Part shown: in pieces, positions 1 through 9,646 of the stretch | Numbering within the stretch: the stretch's first letter is position 1 | Layout: each line of letters starts with the position of its first letter | NCBI GenBank assembly: GCA_023897205.1 | Contig: JAHWDD010000002.1 | Coordinates: 3,038,001 to 3,102,000 of the forward strand | DNA: 64,000 bases | Source: Exophiala sp. HKRS030 | Lineage: Eukaryota > Ascomycota > Eurotiomycetes > Chaetothyriales > Herpotrichiellaceae | Reading direction: 5' to 3' | Notes under the pieces: generated by a model | The model's database searches: none | The model's input: the letters and a program-made list of their open reading frames with translations, nothing else | What the model was told of the DNA's origin: nothing | Position numbers and translations under genes: made by a program

Positions 1-558
1 ACCACCACCGTCTCGACGGTCGACGAGGACGGCAACCCGACGTCGACTCAGCAATCGACCTTCAACCCTGTGGACCACCCGGAGACCGCTTGCGCTCTAT
101 TGGTCGACCACCTCTCGATGCGGCGCAACAAGAGGTGTCTCCTCGCCTACCACCGCGTGCGGGCCGAGAAGCTGGAGTCCCTCGCTTGGGAGGGACGAGA
201 CATTGACGAGCATCAGCAACAGCAGGACCCGATGAGGGCTGGTGGTGCGGGAGACCAAGGCGGAGGAGGAGGAGGAAGCTCGTCGCAACAAAATGCACTG
301 AGTCCGGAAGAAGAATCTTACTTTCGAAAATACACCGACTTGTTGGCCCAGTACAAGGGTCAATGGACGGATGTCGACCTGACGGGGACTCTGGACCCGC
401 CGAGGGATCTGTTCATCGACGTGCGGGTGCTCAAGGACGCCGGGGAGATCCAGACCGAGTACGGAGCGATCAATCTGACCAAGAACAGTCAGTTCTATGT
501 CCGGCAGGCGGACGTGGAGAGGCTGATCGCCATGGGTTTCTTGCAGAGGCTGAGTTGA
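1..558 (+). CDS. PSF1: GINS complex subunit PSF1, C-terminal part (5' end outside window)
   Basis: The frame is open from base 1 and ends at TGA 556-558, so this is the last 185 codons of a gene whose start lies left of the window. It resembles Psf1, a subunit of the GINS tetramer that works with Cdc45 and Mcm2-7 as the replicative helicase in the nucleus. Supporting segments are the helical stretch RRNKRCLLAYHRVRAEKLE and the C-terminal B-domain, with DVRVLKDAGEIQTEYG, INLTKNSQFYVRQADVERLI and the ending GFLQRLS. A Gly/Gln-rich acidic linker (about bases 205-300) separates the two, which is common in fungal Psf1. A GTG at 70 is in frame but is internal, not the start. No intron is seen in this part. 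Confidence 0.9.
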   Translation, partial: TTTVSTVDEDGNPTSTQQSTFNPVDHPETACALLVDHLSMRRNKRCLLAYHRVRAEKLESLAWEGRDIDEHQQQQDPMRAGGAGDQGGGGGGSSSQQNALSPEEESYFRKYTDLLAQYKGQWTDVDLTGTLDPPRDLFIDVRVLKDAGEIQTEYGAINLTKNSQFYVRQADVERLIAMGFLQRLS

Positions 559-1038
559 GATTTCTTGAAACATGAAGAACTACGGTCTGGCCATCTCTGC
601 GAGGTGGACCAAAGCATCAGAAAAAAAGGGTCAATGTCGAATGATTGTGAAAAGGATGTATATATGAAATGAATCACGAGTAACGAGTAATACTATTACA
701 GACACCGAACATGGATCAGAAGTTGGGATCTCCAGATCTTTTTTTTTGATTTGTATTACTACTGACTACCTGGGTACTTGGTACACAACTTATTGGCCTG
801 TTCTTCTTCCTGCTGGGATCTTTTTCGAATGTCTCATCAAAGCTCGTAGTAAATCACTGGTTGTTTTTGTTGCTCTTTTTTTGTCTGGATCAAACAGTCG
901 AGATGGAAATGTATTTCTGGCATCATATGATGGAGTTGGTTTGTTTCCATCGCCGTCGGACACAGGTTGCCCTTGTTGTTATCCGCAGATCAGGGTCACC
1001 AAGGCCGTGATACTTTTTCGACGGCGAGGATGCTGTGC
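559..1038. other. Intergenic, convergent 3' flanks
   Basis: This gap lies between the PSF1 stop and the stop of the SOD-like gene on the other strand. It is T-rich with several T runs (for example near 740-747 and 845-880), as expected for two 3' untranslated regions. No gene is seen. Confidence 0.5.
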
Positions 1039-1905
1039 TCAAAGCAGAGACATTACCCCAGCGACAACCACAGCCACGGCAAACCCAAACACCATACCCG
1101 GAGTGACAACATCCGCATCACCACCGTGTTGTGTGACGAGCGGAGGAGTGCTCGAGGTCGTCACATTCCCACCACTTCTACCGGAACCAGTACCTGTACT
1201 ATTATTATTTCCCGTAGTTACGTTTGTAGCCACTTGCTGTGTGAAGTTGCCACAATTCAATCTTGTCCCGTTTGCGGCGTGGATGACGACACTTCGGTTG
1301 CCGAAATAGGCCGGGGATTCGGGGTGCGTGGAGAGGTAGAGGTCGAGATAGGTGACTTGGAAGTTTTTTTCGGTTGCAGTGTCGTTGATGGGACCGTGTT
1401 TGCCGCTCAAGTCACCGCATTGGCATGTCGACGGCTCATAAGCGTCGCACGCTGGCGTCTCGCCGCGGTCGTAAGGGTCGAGGTGGCCTCCCGTGCCCGT
1501 GCAGTTGCCGTCTTTGGGGACAGGGTCGACGTGGATGTGGTATGCTGAACAAATATGATAAGTTGATGTGGTCAGTAAATGAAGTGACCCTAATAGACAA
1601 ACATAGACAAACAGTGGGTGAATGGGCGAGGACGGAAGGGAAAAAGCAATATTGTCATAGTACATACAGAATGGACCAATCGAAGCATCTGGGAAATCGA
1701 AAAAGTTGACGTTGAAGTTTACACCGGTGCCGTTGTCGCTGGACACGCCGGTGATCTGACCTTGTATCGGCTTGTCGACTTGGAGGATGGCCTGGAAGGT
1801 GGCTTTGATGGGATTGTTCTCGGTGATGGGTGCATTGTTCGAGTACTGAGCGAGGACCTGCAGAACAAAGAGCGTGAGGCAGTGAATGATTGTGAGCAGC
1901 TTCAT
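1039..1905 (-). CDS. GPI-anchored cell-surface superoxide dismutase-like protein (copper-only type)
   Basis: Exons on the minus strand are 1905-1668 and 1544-1039, with a 123-base intron (GTATGT..CAG) and a 247-residue product. The ATG at 1905 was chosen because a signal peptide (MKLLTIIHCLTLFVLQVLAQ) starts there; the frame is open further upstream without similarity. The SOD fold shows in YHIHVDPVP (two copper His), GGHLDPYD (bridging-type His), CGDLSGKHG and RSVVIHAANGT (fourth copper His). The stretch between GGHLDP and GDL has no His, so the usual zinc ligands and zinc loop are missing, as in Candida Sod4/5-type copper-only enzymes. A Ser/Thr/Gly spacer and a hydrophobic tail after GDADVVTPG suggest GPI anchoring. 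Likely role: extracellular superoxide removal at the wall. Enzyme activity is inferred. Confidence 0.85.
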   Translation of the reverse strand: MKLLTIIHCLTLFVLQVLAQYSNNAPITENNPIKATFQAILQVDKPIQGQITGVSSDNGTGVNFNVNFFDFPDASIGPFCMYYDNIAFSLPSSPIHPLFVYVCLLGSLHLLTTSTYHICSAYHIHVDPVPKDGNCTGTGGHLDPYDRGETPACDAYEPSTCQCGDLSGKHGPINDTATEKNFQVTYLDLYLSTHPESPAYFGNRSVVIHAANGTRLNCGNFTQQVATNVTTGNNNSTGTGSGRSGGNVTTSSTPPLVTQHGGDADVVTPGMVFGFAVAVVVAGVMSLL

Positions 1906-2666
1906 CTTGTTGGTGTTATGATGGATCTCGATGCAGAGTGTGATAAAGTTCTTTGGGTCTTGAAATCGCTGATGATATGAGAGGGTGAATGGCTTGGTAG
2001 ACAGCAATGAGAAAAAGCGAAAGAGATGTTTGGACTGAGAGAAAGTAGTTGATGTTGTAGACTGAAGTTGACTTGACTTGTACCTTTTGCTCGGTCGATC
2101 AGGTGAAGAAATCAAAACGAAAAAGGAAAACACCCGGCAACGTGCATGGAATGGAATGACAACGGCAGAATGAGAAACAGACAGCGGCGCAACGTCACCA
2201 ACCACGATCCAATTCACTATATTCAATGTTGCTGAATCAGTCCCGCTCACTGGTATTTATCAGTGATATCAACTGTTTCATAATGATTGAAATGTGGCCC
2301 TTGACTTGTTGAAGATCTTCAATGTTGGACAGAGAATCTCGCGTCCCGGGGCAACAACATCTTCATTCAGACCAACCATGAGGTGTAACTCCCCCTTTGC
2401 CCCGGAAACAGCCATGCAGCTAGCCTCGACGAAGAATTCCATCGAGAAAGAAAATAGGACTCAGCTTCAAGGAGACATCCCGGTCATGTTATGTTTCCAT
2501 TGGATCTTTTCCCATATTCTTGTGTCCCATCTTTGACTGCGGCGCTCATTTCTCCTAGGCCTCGAGTCAAGTAGTCGGAAAACTCATCCCTTGTTCGATC
2601 AAGTTGCCATGGCTCGTCACTCGTCGTCTTTCATGAATGCCCCGTGCCCATCTTGGCCCCCCTTGC
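1906..2666. other. Intergenic, SOD promoter
   Basis: This holds the upstream region of the SOD-like gene and the 3' flank of the YCII gene, both on the minus strand. The SOD frame stays open on the minus strand up to 2250, but this part encodes no signal peptide or recognisable domain and is read as 5' untranslated sequence. No other gene is seen. Confidence 0.45.
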
Positions 2667-2999
2667 TTACATGGCAGTCCTCACTGCACATTTGAACGGC
2701 CAGATGGTCGCGTTTTTGACATCCCATGCGCCGCCTGCCGTGTATGGATCCTCCTCGAGCGCCTTGCGGACCTCTTCCTCAGTATCGGCCTTGATCAACA
2801 TCACACTACCCGTCATGTCTGGCGCTGCCCCATCAGCGGGCTGTTTGGACAGCGTTGCTCCTCCAAAGACCACCTTTCCTGCCTCGACCGCCGGTTTGAG
2901 GTTGCCCAGGTGTGTCGGTCGAGCGGCGAGACGCTTCTCGAGAGCGCCAGGGAAGTCTGGCACGTGGACGAGCCATTCCTTTGTAGAAGTGCTAGACAT
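2667..2999 (-). CDS. YCII-related domain protein
   Basis: Single exon, 110 residues from the ATG at 2999. The sequence has the small ferredoxin-like YCII fold: KEWLVHVPDFPGALEKRLA, the conserved HLGNLKPAVEAGKVVFGG, then GSVMLIKADTEEEVRKAL and an ending with DPYTAGGAWDVKNATIWPF. Family members are about 100 residues and are often called YciI-like; the conserved His sits in PTHLGN. Function in fungi is not established. An in-frame ATG at 3152 would add 51 Arg-rich residues that resemble a mitochondrial presequence, but a TATA-like element lies only a few bases before that ATG, so transcripts probably start after it. The 2999 start also gives the usual family length. Confidence 0.8.
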   Translation of the reverse strand: MSSTSTKEWLVHVPDFPGALEKRLAARPTHLGNLKPAVEAGKVVFGGATLSKQPADGAAPDMTGSVMLIKADTEEEVRKALEEDPYTAGGAWDVKNATIWPFKCAVRTAM

Positions 3000-3446
3000 T
3001 CTGGCAAAGGACAGTAGTGCTTTTGTGGTAGGAGTTGTTGGGGTACGGCGGCTGAACAGCGCCGACGGGAGCTGAATACGCGGATGAGAGGAGTTTAGAT
3101 CTGGCACCACTCGAAGTCGAGGTCGACAAACACAACGGACAGCGGGGGACATGGGATATAAATGCTCTTAGAACCGCTCGTGCAGGGGAATCAAGTGTGA
3201 AGTCCGAACCTGGGGAAGTAAAGGTGGGAAAATGCTCCCCACCGTCGTCGACCCCATCGACACAAGGCGCAATGTGGGATCAAACAGTACAACAATTCCC
3301 CCAAGGTGGAGGGTCCTATTAGTTTGGTATGACCGAGTTCGCATGAACACTCGGTCGACCATTTGCACTCGCTAAACGCTAGTCGATCATCTCTTGAGAA
3401 GATCTTTGTCTATATAACCTTATGTACAATGCATCTACGTCTACAT
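3000..3446. other. Intergenic, YCII promoter and CoA-ligase 3' flank
   Basis: The YCII promoter (with the TATA-like element at 3156-3163) and the 3' flank of the CoA-ligase gene share this gap. No additional gene is seen. Confidence 0.4.
3156..3163 (-). promoter_or_regulatory. TATA-like element before the YCII gene
   Basis: On the minus strand this reads ATTTATAT. It lies 4-11 bases upstream of the in-frame ATG at 3152 and about 157 bases upstream of the ATG at 2999. If it works as a TATA box, transcription would begin past 3152, favouring the shorter protein. Confidence 0.35.
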
Positions 3447-4997
3447 CTAAAGTTTTGCTCTTGGTTTATCTTTAGCCAGCAAGGAATCAGCGACTTTCCG
3501 TCGCTGAATCTTCCCAGTAGCTGTCTTGGGTATTTCTTTCAATATCCAGACACGACTCGGTGTCTTGAATTTGGCGGTCCGGCTGCCGACGTACTCGACA
3601 ATACTATCCTCTGTAACATTCCTTCCTGGCTTGGGAACGACAGCAACTCCGACCTCTTGTCCATAGAGCTCTGATGGAATCGCAAAGCTGACAGCTTCTC
3701 CGACCTCGGGACTTGTGGCGATAAGGTGGTCCAGCTCAATGGGGCTGATCTTCTCTCCTCCGCGATTGATGAGCTCCTTAATTCTACCAGTGATGATCAC
3801 GTAGCCATCTTCATCTTTCTTGCCCTGATCCCCTGTCCGGAAGAAGCCCCCTTTGGTGAATGCTTCTTTGTTGGCTTTCTCGTTGTTGATGTAGCCTTTG
3901 GTAACATTGTCTCCCCGAATGCAGATTTCGGCAGCCGCCCCTTGCGGCACCTCGTCTCCTTGCTCATCTAGGATCTTGACCTCGACACCTTGCCCAACTC
4001 CCACAGTCCCGGGCTTCCTTTTGCCTTTGTGAGGCAATGGGTTTGACGTCATCTGATGAGCTGCCTCTGTCATTGCATATGCTTCCAGCACCGGAGCACC
4101 GTATGTGGCTTCAAGCTCATAGAACGTCTTTGGTGACAACGGAGAAGAACATGATCGGATGAACCTGATCTTGGGCTTGCTCTTTGGGGGCGGGTTCTTG
4201 AGCAAGATCTGGTGAATCGTAGGCACAGCAGTGTACCAATTGGCTTTATGAGTAATGAAGTCGTCCCAAAATGATCGGGCAGAGAATGACGCAGGGACAA
4301 CCACTGACCCGCCTGACCTCAGTGGAGCGAGGAACCCAGCCAAAAGGCCGTGAACGTGGAAAAGAGGCATTACGAGCATGGTCCGGTCGTTGGACGTCAG
4401 TTCATATGTGCGTTGTATGTTGAGCATCGTCCTGGTAAGATTCCGATGAGTCAGAGGAACTGCCTTTGGTCTTCCTGTAGTTCCACTCGTGTGCAGCACC
4501 AGAGCAACATCCTCAGGCTGAGCCTGGGATACTCTCTGAGCCTGTCTCTTTGCCAGTTTACCGCGCTCCTTCACGTCCAGAATTGGTGTAGCCCCATCCA
4601 GCCAGCACTCTGCGATAGCAGCTTGAAATTTCCGAGCAGCCTTGATTGCTGGTCCACCTTTTGCATACGAGCCTCTCGGTACAATAACGACAGCAGAAGA
4701 CAGATCTTCAATGTAGAACTCGAACTCGGCTTGTTTATACGCAGGGTTCAAAGGGGCTGCGATAGCTCTTTGATATGAGGCTGCAAGGAAAGACACGATG
4801 AACTCATAGCTGTTGGGCAATGCTATCGACACTGCGTCCGCATGACCTATTCCCAGCTCGGCGAGTTTGCTCTGAAAATTGACAATGTCTTGCGATAACT
4901 GCTTGTAGGAAACAGTCAAAGCGTTGGGTTTCGATGGGACGATGACGGCGGCAGCGGAGGAGTTTTGTGAGAAGGACGTCGCAAGCGTTGAGGCCAT
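3447..4997 (-). CDS. Peroxisomal AMP-dependent acyl/oxalyl-CoA synthetase, Pcs60-like
   Basis: Single exon of 516 residues, ANL adenylating superfamily. The enzyme would activate a carboxylate with ATP and join it to CoA. Visible core motifs: phosphate-binding loop LHTSGTTGRPKAVPLTH (about 168-184), AYAMTEAAHQM (A5), FFRTGDQGKKDEDGY (A7), the hinge GRIKELINRGGEKISP (A8) and the C-terminal catalytic lysine motif PKTATGKIQRR (A10). Length and motif order fit the Pcs60/oxalyl-CoA synthetase group, which handles oxalate or medium-chain acids. The protein ends in AKL, a standard PTS1 variant, so a peroxisomal matrix location is likely. It is divergent from the SPF45-like gene across 567 bases. Substrate is not decided by sequence alone. 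Confidence 0.88.
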   Translation of the reverse strand: MASTLATSFSQNSSAAAVIVPSKPNALTVSYKQLSQDIVNFQSKLAELGIGHADAVSIALPNSYEFIVSFLAASYQRAIAAPLNPAYKQAEFEFYIEDLSSAVVIVPRGSYAKGGPAIKAARKFQAAIAECWLDGATPILDVKERGKLAKRQAQRVSQAQPEDVALVLHTSGTTGRPKAVPLTHRNLTRTMLNIQRTYELTSNDRTMLVMPLFHVHGLLAGFLAPLRSGGSVVVPASFSARSFWDDFITHKANWYTAVPTIHQILLKNPPPKSKPKIRFIRSCSSPLSPKTFYELEATYGAPVLEAYAMTEAAHQMTSNPLPHKGKRKPGTVGVGQGVEVKILDEQGDEVPQGAAAEICIRGDNVTKGYINNEKANKEAFTKGGFFRTGDQGKKDEDGYVIITGRIKELINRGGEKISPIELDHLIATSPEVGEAVSFAIPSELYGQEVGVAVVPKPGRNVTEDSIVEYVGSRTAKFKTPSRVWILKEIPKTATGKIQRRKVADSLLAKDKPRAKL

Positions 4998-5564
4998 AGT
5001 GCACTGGTTAAACTGCCCTGCAGGCGTGGATGATACGTGAGAACGCAGAGGGGGCAGATATGAAGCTGAAAAAAGGTTATCAATGAATGGGCCTGACCTT
5101 CAAGTCACTAAGTATCTATCGCAAGGCAGAAGGAAAAAAAGACACTGAGTCGCATGACGCGATATGCTAAGGAAATAGAAGATGGATACTCGATCTCGGA
5201 GGCTGCTGGCGCTGGGGACGAAGCCTCCGTCGTCCTCCGTTTCCAATGTGCTGGTTAGTCTTGTTGGACCGTGTCATCTTGATAGTCCATACAAGTATCC
5301 GTAGTCAATATCGGGTGATGATTTCTGCAAGATTTGGGCAGCTTCCGATAAAATTATAGGACGCGCATCATCCTGGTTCATTTCTTTTCTCGCCGATTGG
5401 TGAACGCATATTTGCCCTCCGATTCCTCCCTTGTCGATTCTCCTCTTCCTCATCCTCAGGCTTTGCAGAGTTCCGAGAACCGTCCGACCGCAGCCAACCA
5501 CAAAGTCGTGAAACATTTAAGCGGACTGTCTTAAGAATACTTGTTCGAGGAGGAGGCGCAGACC
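4998..5564. promoter_or_regulatory. Divergent promoter region, CoA synthetase / SPF45-like
   Basis: This is the shared upstream DNA of two divergent genes. No obvious TATA box or long repeat is seen. It is noted as regulatory only from its position. Confidence 0.35.
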
Positions 5565-7242
5565 ATGGCGGCCAACAACGCCTCAGGGTCGAGTCGTGGA
5601 GGGCTGTCGCTTTACGCCAACCTCCTCGACCCCAAAAGCGCTGCGCCAGGGACGATCTCAAGTGCGCCGGTGTCTTACTCTGCGAATGCGGAGAATTCGC
5701 CTGATCTAGATGAAGCTGCGAAGAAGCAGCAGGCTCTCGCCGGTACATCAATCGTCGTAAGGACCTAAAGGTTTGCGGAATGGATTGCTCACATGTGCCA
5801 CGCTTCTCTCTTGATATACAGCCTCCTTAAGATTTCAACCTACAAAAAGACCACAAATCGCCAACCAGAAAGCAAAGGCAAAAGCGATCGCGGCCAAATT
5901 CGCTCCTCCTTCTTCCACCTCCCCAGCACCTTCTACCACACAGATCGAGTCCAAAGAGAGTGTGCCCACAACCACGCCTACACCACACACATCTGCCCCG
6001 AGAACTACTGCCGCAGACTGGACGGCGACCGCATCAGATGACGAAGATATCAGCAACTTCTATACTGTAGAAAAGCGGCAACGTGGGGGACGCAAAAAGC
6101 GCAAGAAGAACAAGGAAGCGGTTCAAATTGTGCAAGATTGGGATGATATTTATGATCCAAGCAGACCGAACAATTACGAGGAGTACAAGCAGAGTGAAGA
6201 AAAGGTTCGCGAGGTCAGGGAATGGAAAGATCTTCTATACAGACACCGTATGAAGCGGGGGGGTTCTAGCGAATCTGATGGGGAAGATCGCTATCGGTCC
6301 ATAAACCGTAAGACACCTGAACAGTCTCGTTTCCACATCGCTAATCATACTGCAGGGCAATTTGCTCCGCCGCCCATGTCATTTGCACCTCCGCCGAATC
6401 TCAACGACGAAAGTTCACCCGCGCCACTACCCCCGCCCGCCCCTGTTCCAGACGATGCAACTGGCGAGGACGCATATTTACGTCGGATGCGAATGGCTCA
6501 AGGCGCGTCGCAACCGCCGCCACCTCCATCCCCAGAGGTGAATCCACCACCTGGTCAGATAGCCAGGGCGCCTGTGCGGTACAACTTGCCAGCGGCCCCA
6601 GAAGAACTCCCAGCTACAGAAGCTGAACTGGAGGAAAAACTTGCCGACACTAATCCTGGCGAGGATGATGGCCCTGATCAGCCTCGATCAAGCCGTCCCG
6701 GCCAAGCAGGGTTCGCGGAGCGCCTCATGGCCAAATACGGCTGGAGCAAAGGCCAGGGTCTGGGTGCTCAAGGAACTGGCATCATCAACCCACTTTACGC
6801 AAAGGCGGATAAGCGTAAAAAGAAGCCTGACGCCGAAGGTGGTGGCTATGCAACTCCGGCAAGCACAGGCAAGATTCTTGGTGGCAATAAATCCAAGGCT
6901 GCCCGTGCAGAGGAAGAGGGTAAATTCGGACCCATGTCAGAAGTCATTCGGCTGGAGGGAATGTTGAATGGGCTAGACCTTGATGAAGAGCTTACTCGCG
7001 GCGAAGGAGGCATTTTGCAGGAAATCGGGGAAGAGTGTGGTGAGAAGTATGGAAGTGTCGAGCGCGTCTACATTCATCGGCCGGAGACTGAAGGTGAAGA
7101 TGCGCTGGTCTTTGTGCACTTTGTTAGTCAACTCAGTGCTTTGAGAGCAGTCAATGCCTTGGAAGGACGCATTTTCAACGGCAACCCGATCAAGGCAAAG
7201 TTTTGGCCCAAGGAGAGATTTGATGCTCGAGATTATGTCTGA
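5565..7242 (+). CDS. SPF45-like splicing factor (G-patch and UHM/RRM)
   Basis: Exons 5565-5742 and 5822-7242 give 532 residues. The ATG at 5565 sits in a good context (ACCATGG). The first exon ends in phase 1 at a GTACAT donor; joining gives LAASLRFQPTKRPQ. Domains in order: N-terminal tail with LYANLLDP, basic KRQRGGRKKRKKNK, WDDIYDPSRPNNYEEY (typical of SPF45/DRT111), proline-rich linker, G-patch at about residues 354-390 (MAKYGWSKGQGLGAQGTG), and a C-terminal RRM of the UHM type at about 463-532 with the Arg-X-Phe signature GRIFNGNPIKAKFWP. Known relatives act in the spliceosome at 3' splice-site choice, binding ULM peptides of SF3b155/U2AF. The role here is by family. Confidence 0.88.
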
Positions 7243-7554
7243 GCAATGAGGTGAAGGTGCAATGAGACATTATGACAATGACAATAGGATAATGGTATAA
7301 AGTGATTGTGTGCCACTCTTCATACTCGGTATAGAACGCTGCAAATAAAATAAATCACCTGCAATTTATTTCTAGCAAGGCGCCAACGCGTCAGGGGCAC
7401 TAATTAAATGGAACACGCCAGTACCAATAGCCTCGTGCACCGTCACACGCGCCTAAAACGCATTATTCTTCCTGATTGCATCATTTGCTACAACCTCCGG
7501 CGACCAGCATTCTCGTAAATTCTTCCACATCGCTGCACAAGATTATCAGGCGCC
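7243..7554. other. Intergenic, RTT106 promoter
   Basis: This is 312 bases between two plus-strand genes. It would hold the SPF45-like 3' end (AATAAA-like at about 7347-7352) and the RTT106 promoter. Nothing else is seen. Confidence 0.35.
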
Positions 7555-9180
7555 ATGACTGTCAATACAGCGCTCATCGACCAAGCTTTTGGCCACAATT
7601 CGTCTTTGAAGAAAAGAGTCTACGATGCAATCGGCAAGTCCATCTGTCGTTATTTGGGCGACATGTCTCAAGGCTAACAGCCCACAGGAGAATCACCAGG
7701 CTATGTCGGCTTGTTCGAGGACATTGCCCAGTACCATCTGAATCTTCAAGCCTCTAATGGTGTGAACGATACCGAGCCAGCCTCCAAGAAGCGCAAGCTT
7801 GCCAATGGTTCTCTACCAGTCTCCTCCAACCCGACCTCTTCACCTCGAGAAGTCTTACTCGAAGCACGCGATCTGTCCTTCTCCCTTCCTCAGCGCAAGA
7901 AGTTGCACTTGGGCGTTGCGCAATATGGCACAGACATCCATGCGTCATCCACAAAGTTTGCAGTCTATACCCGCAACCCTGCGAGCAATGAAGTCGATAT
8001 GGAAGTGCCCCTGGATCAATACGCCTACGCGCTGAAGCTGCCGGTGCCTGAAAAGGCGGCAAAGCAATACAACTATGTCTTACTCCCAAAATCAGACGCG
8101 AAGGGCACGGGGCCTGTAATATGGACGGTCAACCACGGCCCTCTGAAGTCGTGTCATATCTCCAACGACACCCTTGCAAAGATTGCGCCTGACCCAGATA
8201 CGGCGCTTGATGCTGCGCTGGACTTCATCTTGGAAAAAGTTGGAATTCATCTTACGTTACCCTCTGCCGATGAATTTGCAAGTGCAAAGCCTGAATCACA
8301 TCGCAAGAACGATCAAGCGTACCACGTCAAAGCATTCAGGGGATCCAAGGACGGATTTCTGTTTTTCTTGCACAATGGAATATTTTTTGGCTTCAAAAAG
8401 CCTCTTTCATTCTTCGCGTTCGAGGACATTGCATCAATATCATATACGAGCGTGTTGCAGCGCACGTTCAACCTGAACATTGCCTATGGAAACGTAGACG
8501 ATGATGACGTTCGACAAGAAGTAGAGTTCTCCATGTTGGACCAGGCCGATTTCCCGGGTATTGATGCTTACATCAAACGCCATGGACTACAGGATGCTTC
8601 TCTGGCCGAGTCACGGAGGGCACAAAAAATCAAGGCGCCCGGTGCGACAGGGAAAACTGCAACTACGGGCGATGAGGCAGACGGCGACGAAAACGATACG
8701 AGGACCGAACTGGAAAAGGCACAGCAGCAGTTGGAAGACGAGGAAGACGAGGAAGAGGAAGACTATGACCCTGGCAGTGACGGCGAGAGTGAAGGAAGTG
8801 GAGGCAGCGACGAAGATGACGACGAGGAGTATGAGCGCGAGAGAAAGAAGTTGAAAGGGAAGAACCTTGTTGCTGAGGAGCTAGGAAGTGAGGCCGAAGA
8901 TGTCAGCGTGACTGAAGACGAGGATGAAGGGGAAGGGGAGGAAGGCGAAGACGGCGAAGAGGGAGGAGGAGGACAGGAAGACGAGGACATGGAAGATGAG
9001 GATGAAGAAGTTGCCGATGAAGAAGTTGCTGACGAAGAAGTGGAAGCGATTGAGCAGGATCAACAAGGCTTTGAGATAGGTCAGCACGTCAAGACTCACG
9101 GATTCAGTGCTGTAGCCCCTGCGGCACATACCGGTATGTGGGATGGGATGCCAGATCCAGATGACGATGATCAGTTGTGA
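7555..9180 (+). CDS. RTT106: Histone chaperone RTT106
   Basis: Exons 7555-7633 and 7688-9180 give 523 residues. The junction joins KKRVYDAIG to ESPGYVGLFEDIAQY, the conserved start of Rtt106. The intron begins with GC (GCAAGT) and ends CACAG; the phase-compatible GT at 7646 has a poor donor consensus. The middle holds the two pleckstrin-like modules (HLGVAQYGTDIHASS; later GFLFFLHNGIFFGFKKPLSF and FEDIASISYTSVLQRTFNLN), which in yeast bind acetylated H3-H4. The final ~170 residues are a long Glu/Asp tail, usual for this family. Expected role: nucleosome deposition and heterochromatin silencing in the nucleus. Confidence 0.88.
7634..7687 (+). other. GC-AG intron in RTT106
   Basis: A 54-base intron with donor GCAAGT and acceptor CACAG. 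GCAAGT matches the U1 pairing consensus everywhere except the second base. The reading phase and protein continuity both need this boundary. Confidence 0.7.
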
Positions 9181-9646
9181 ATGATGCGATGGAGTAAAAG
9201 ATGTATGTTCTTCATGCCTGATGAACGATCACGGCAAGGAAAAAAAGGGAGGGGGCCATGGCGGGAGCCATTGTACACCAGCCGGCTGGGGTAATGTTAG
9301 GATATATAGAAAGGTCCCCTTCATGTATCAATGGTCCAAACACTCAGAGCGAGTCTACCAGTTTCTGATCTTCTCTATATGCCGGTATTTGTTCTATTAC
9401 TATCGGTATTTCGACCAGGTGGTGTATCCATCCTTCTACAAGATTTTCATGTTGTATCCTTCTACGAACTTTTCATCAAGCCCCAATTCTAGCACTTTCT
9501 CTTCCGACGTGTAGGATGTACCCCCACGACGGCTCCTCGTAATTTGCTGAAGTAGAAGAATCTTTTTGTAAGTAAATCTTTCTTGTCTCTAGGGTCGTCT
9601 TGGTGGTGGTGGTGGTGGCGACGATTGTTGTTGTTGAAAGACAGCT
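9181..9646. other. Convergent 3' region with small repeats
   Basis: This lies between the stops of RTT106 and the dehydrogenase. It contains an imperfect 20-base direct repeat, TCCTTCTAC(A/G)A..., at 9431-9450 and 9457-9476 (17 of 20 positions alike), and a (TGG)6 run at 9601-9618. No gene is seen. Confidence 0.5.

Noticed and set aside
746..1548. Plus-strand open frames opposite the SOD-like gene
   Set aside because: They overlap the well-supported minus-strand gene and encode nothing recognisable.
7646..7687. GT..AG alternative for the RTT106 intron
   Set aside because: In phase but it inserts KSI-type residues into a conserved stretch and the donor GTCGTT is poor.
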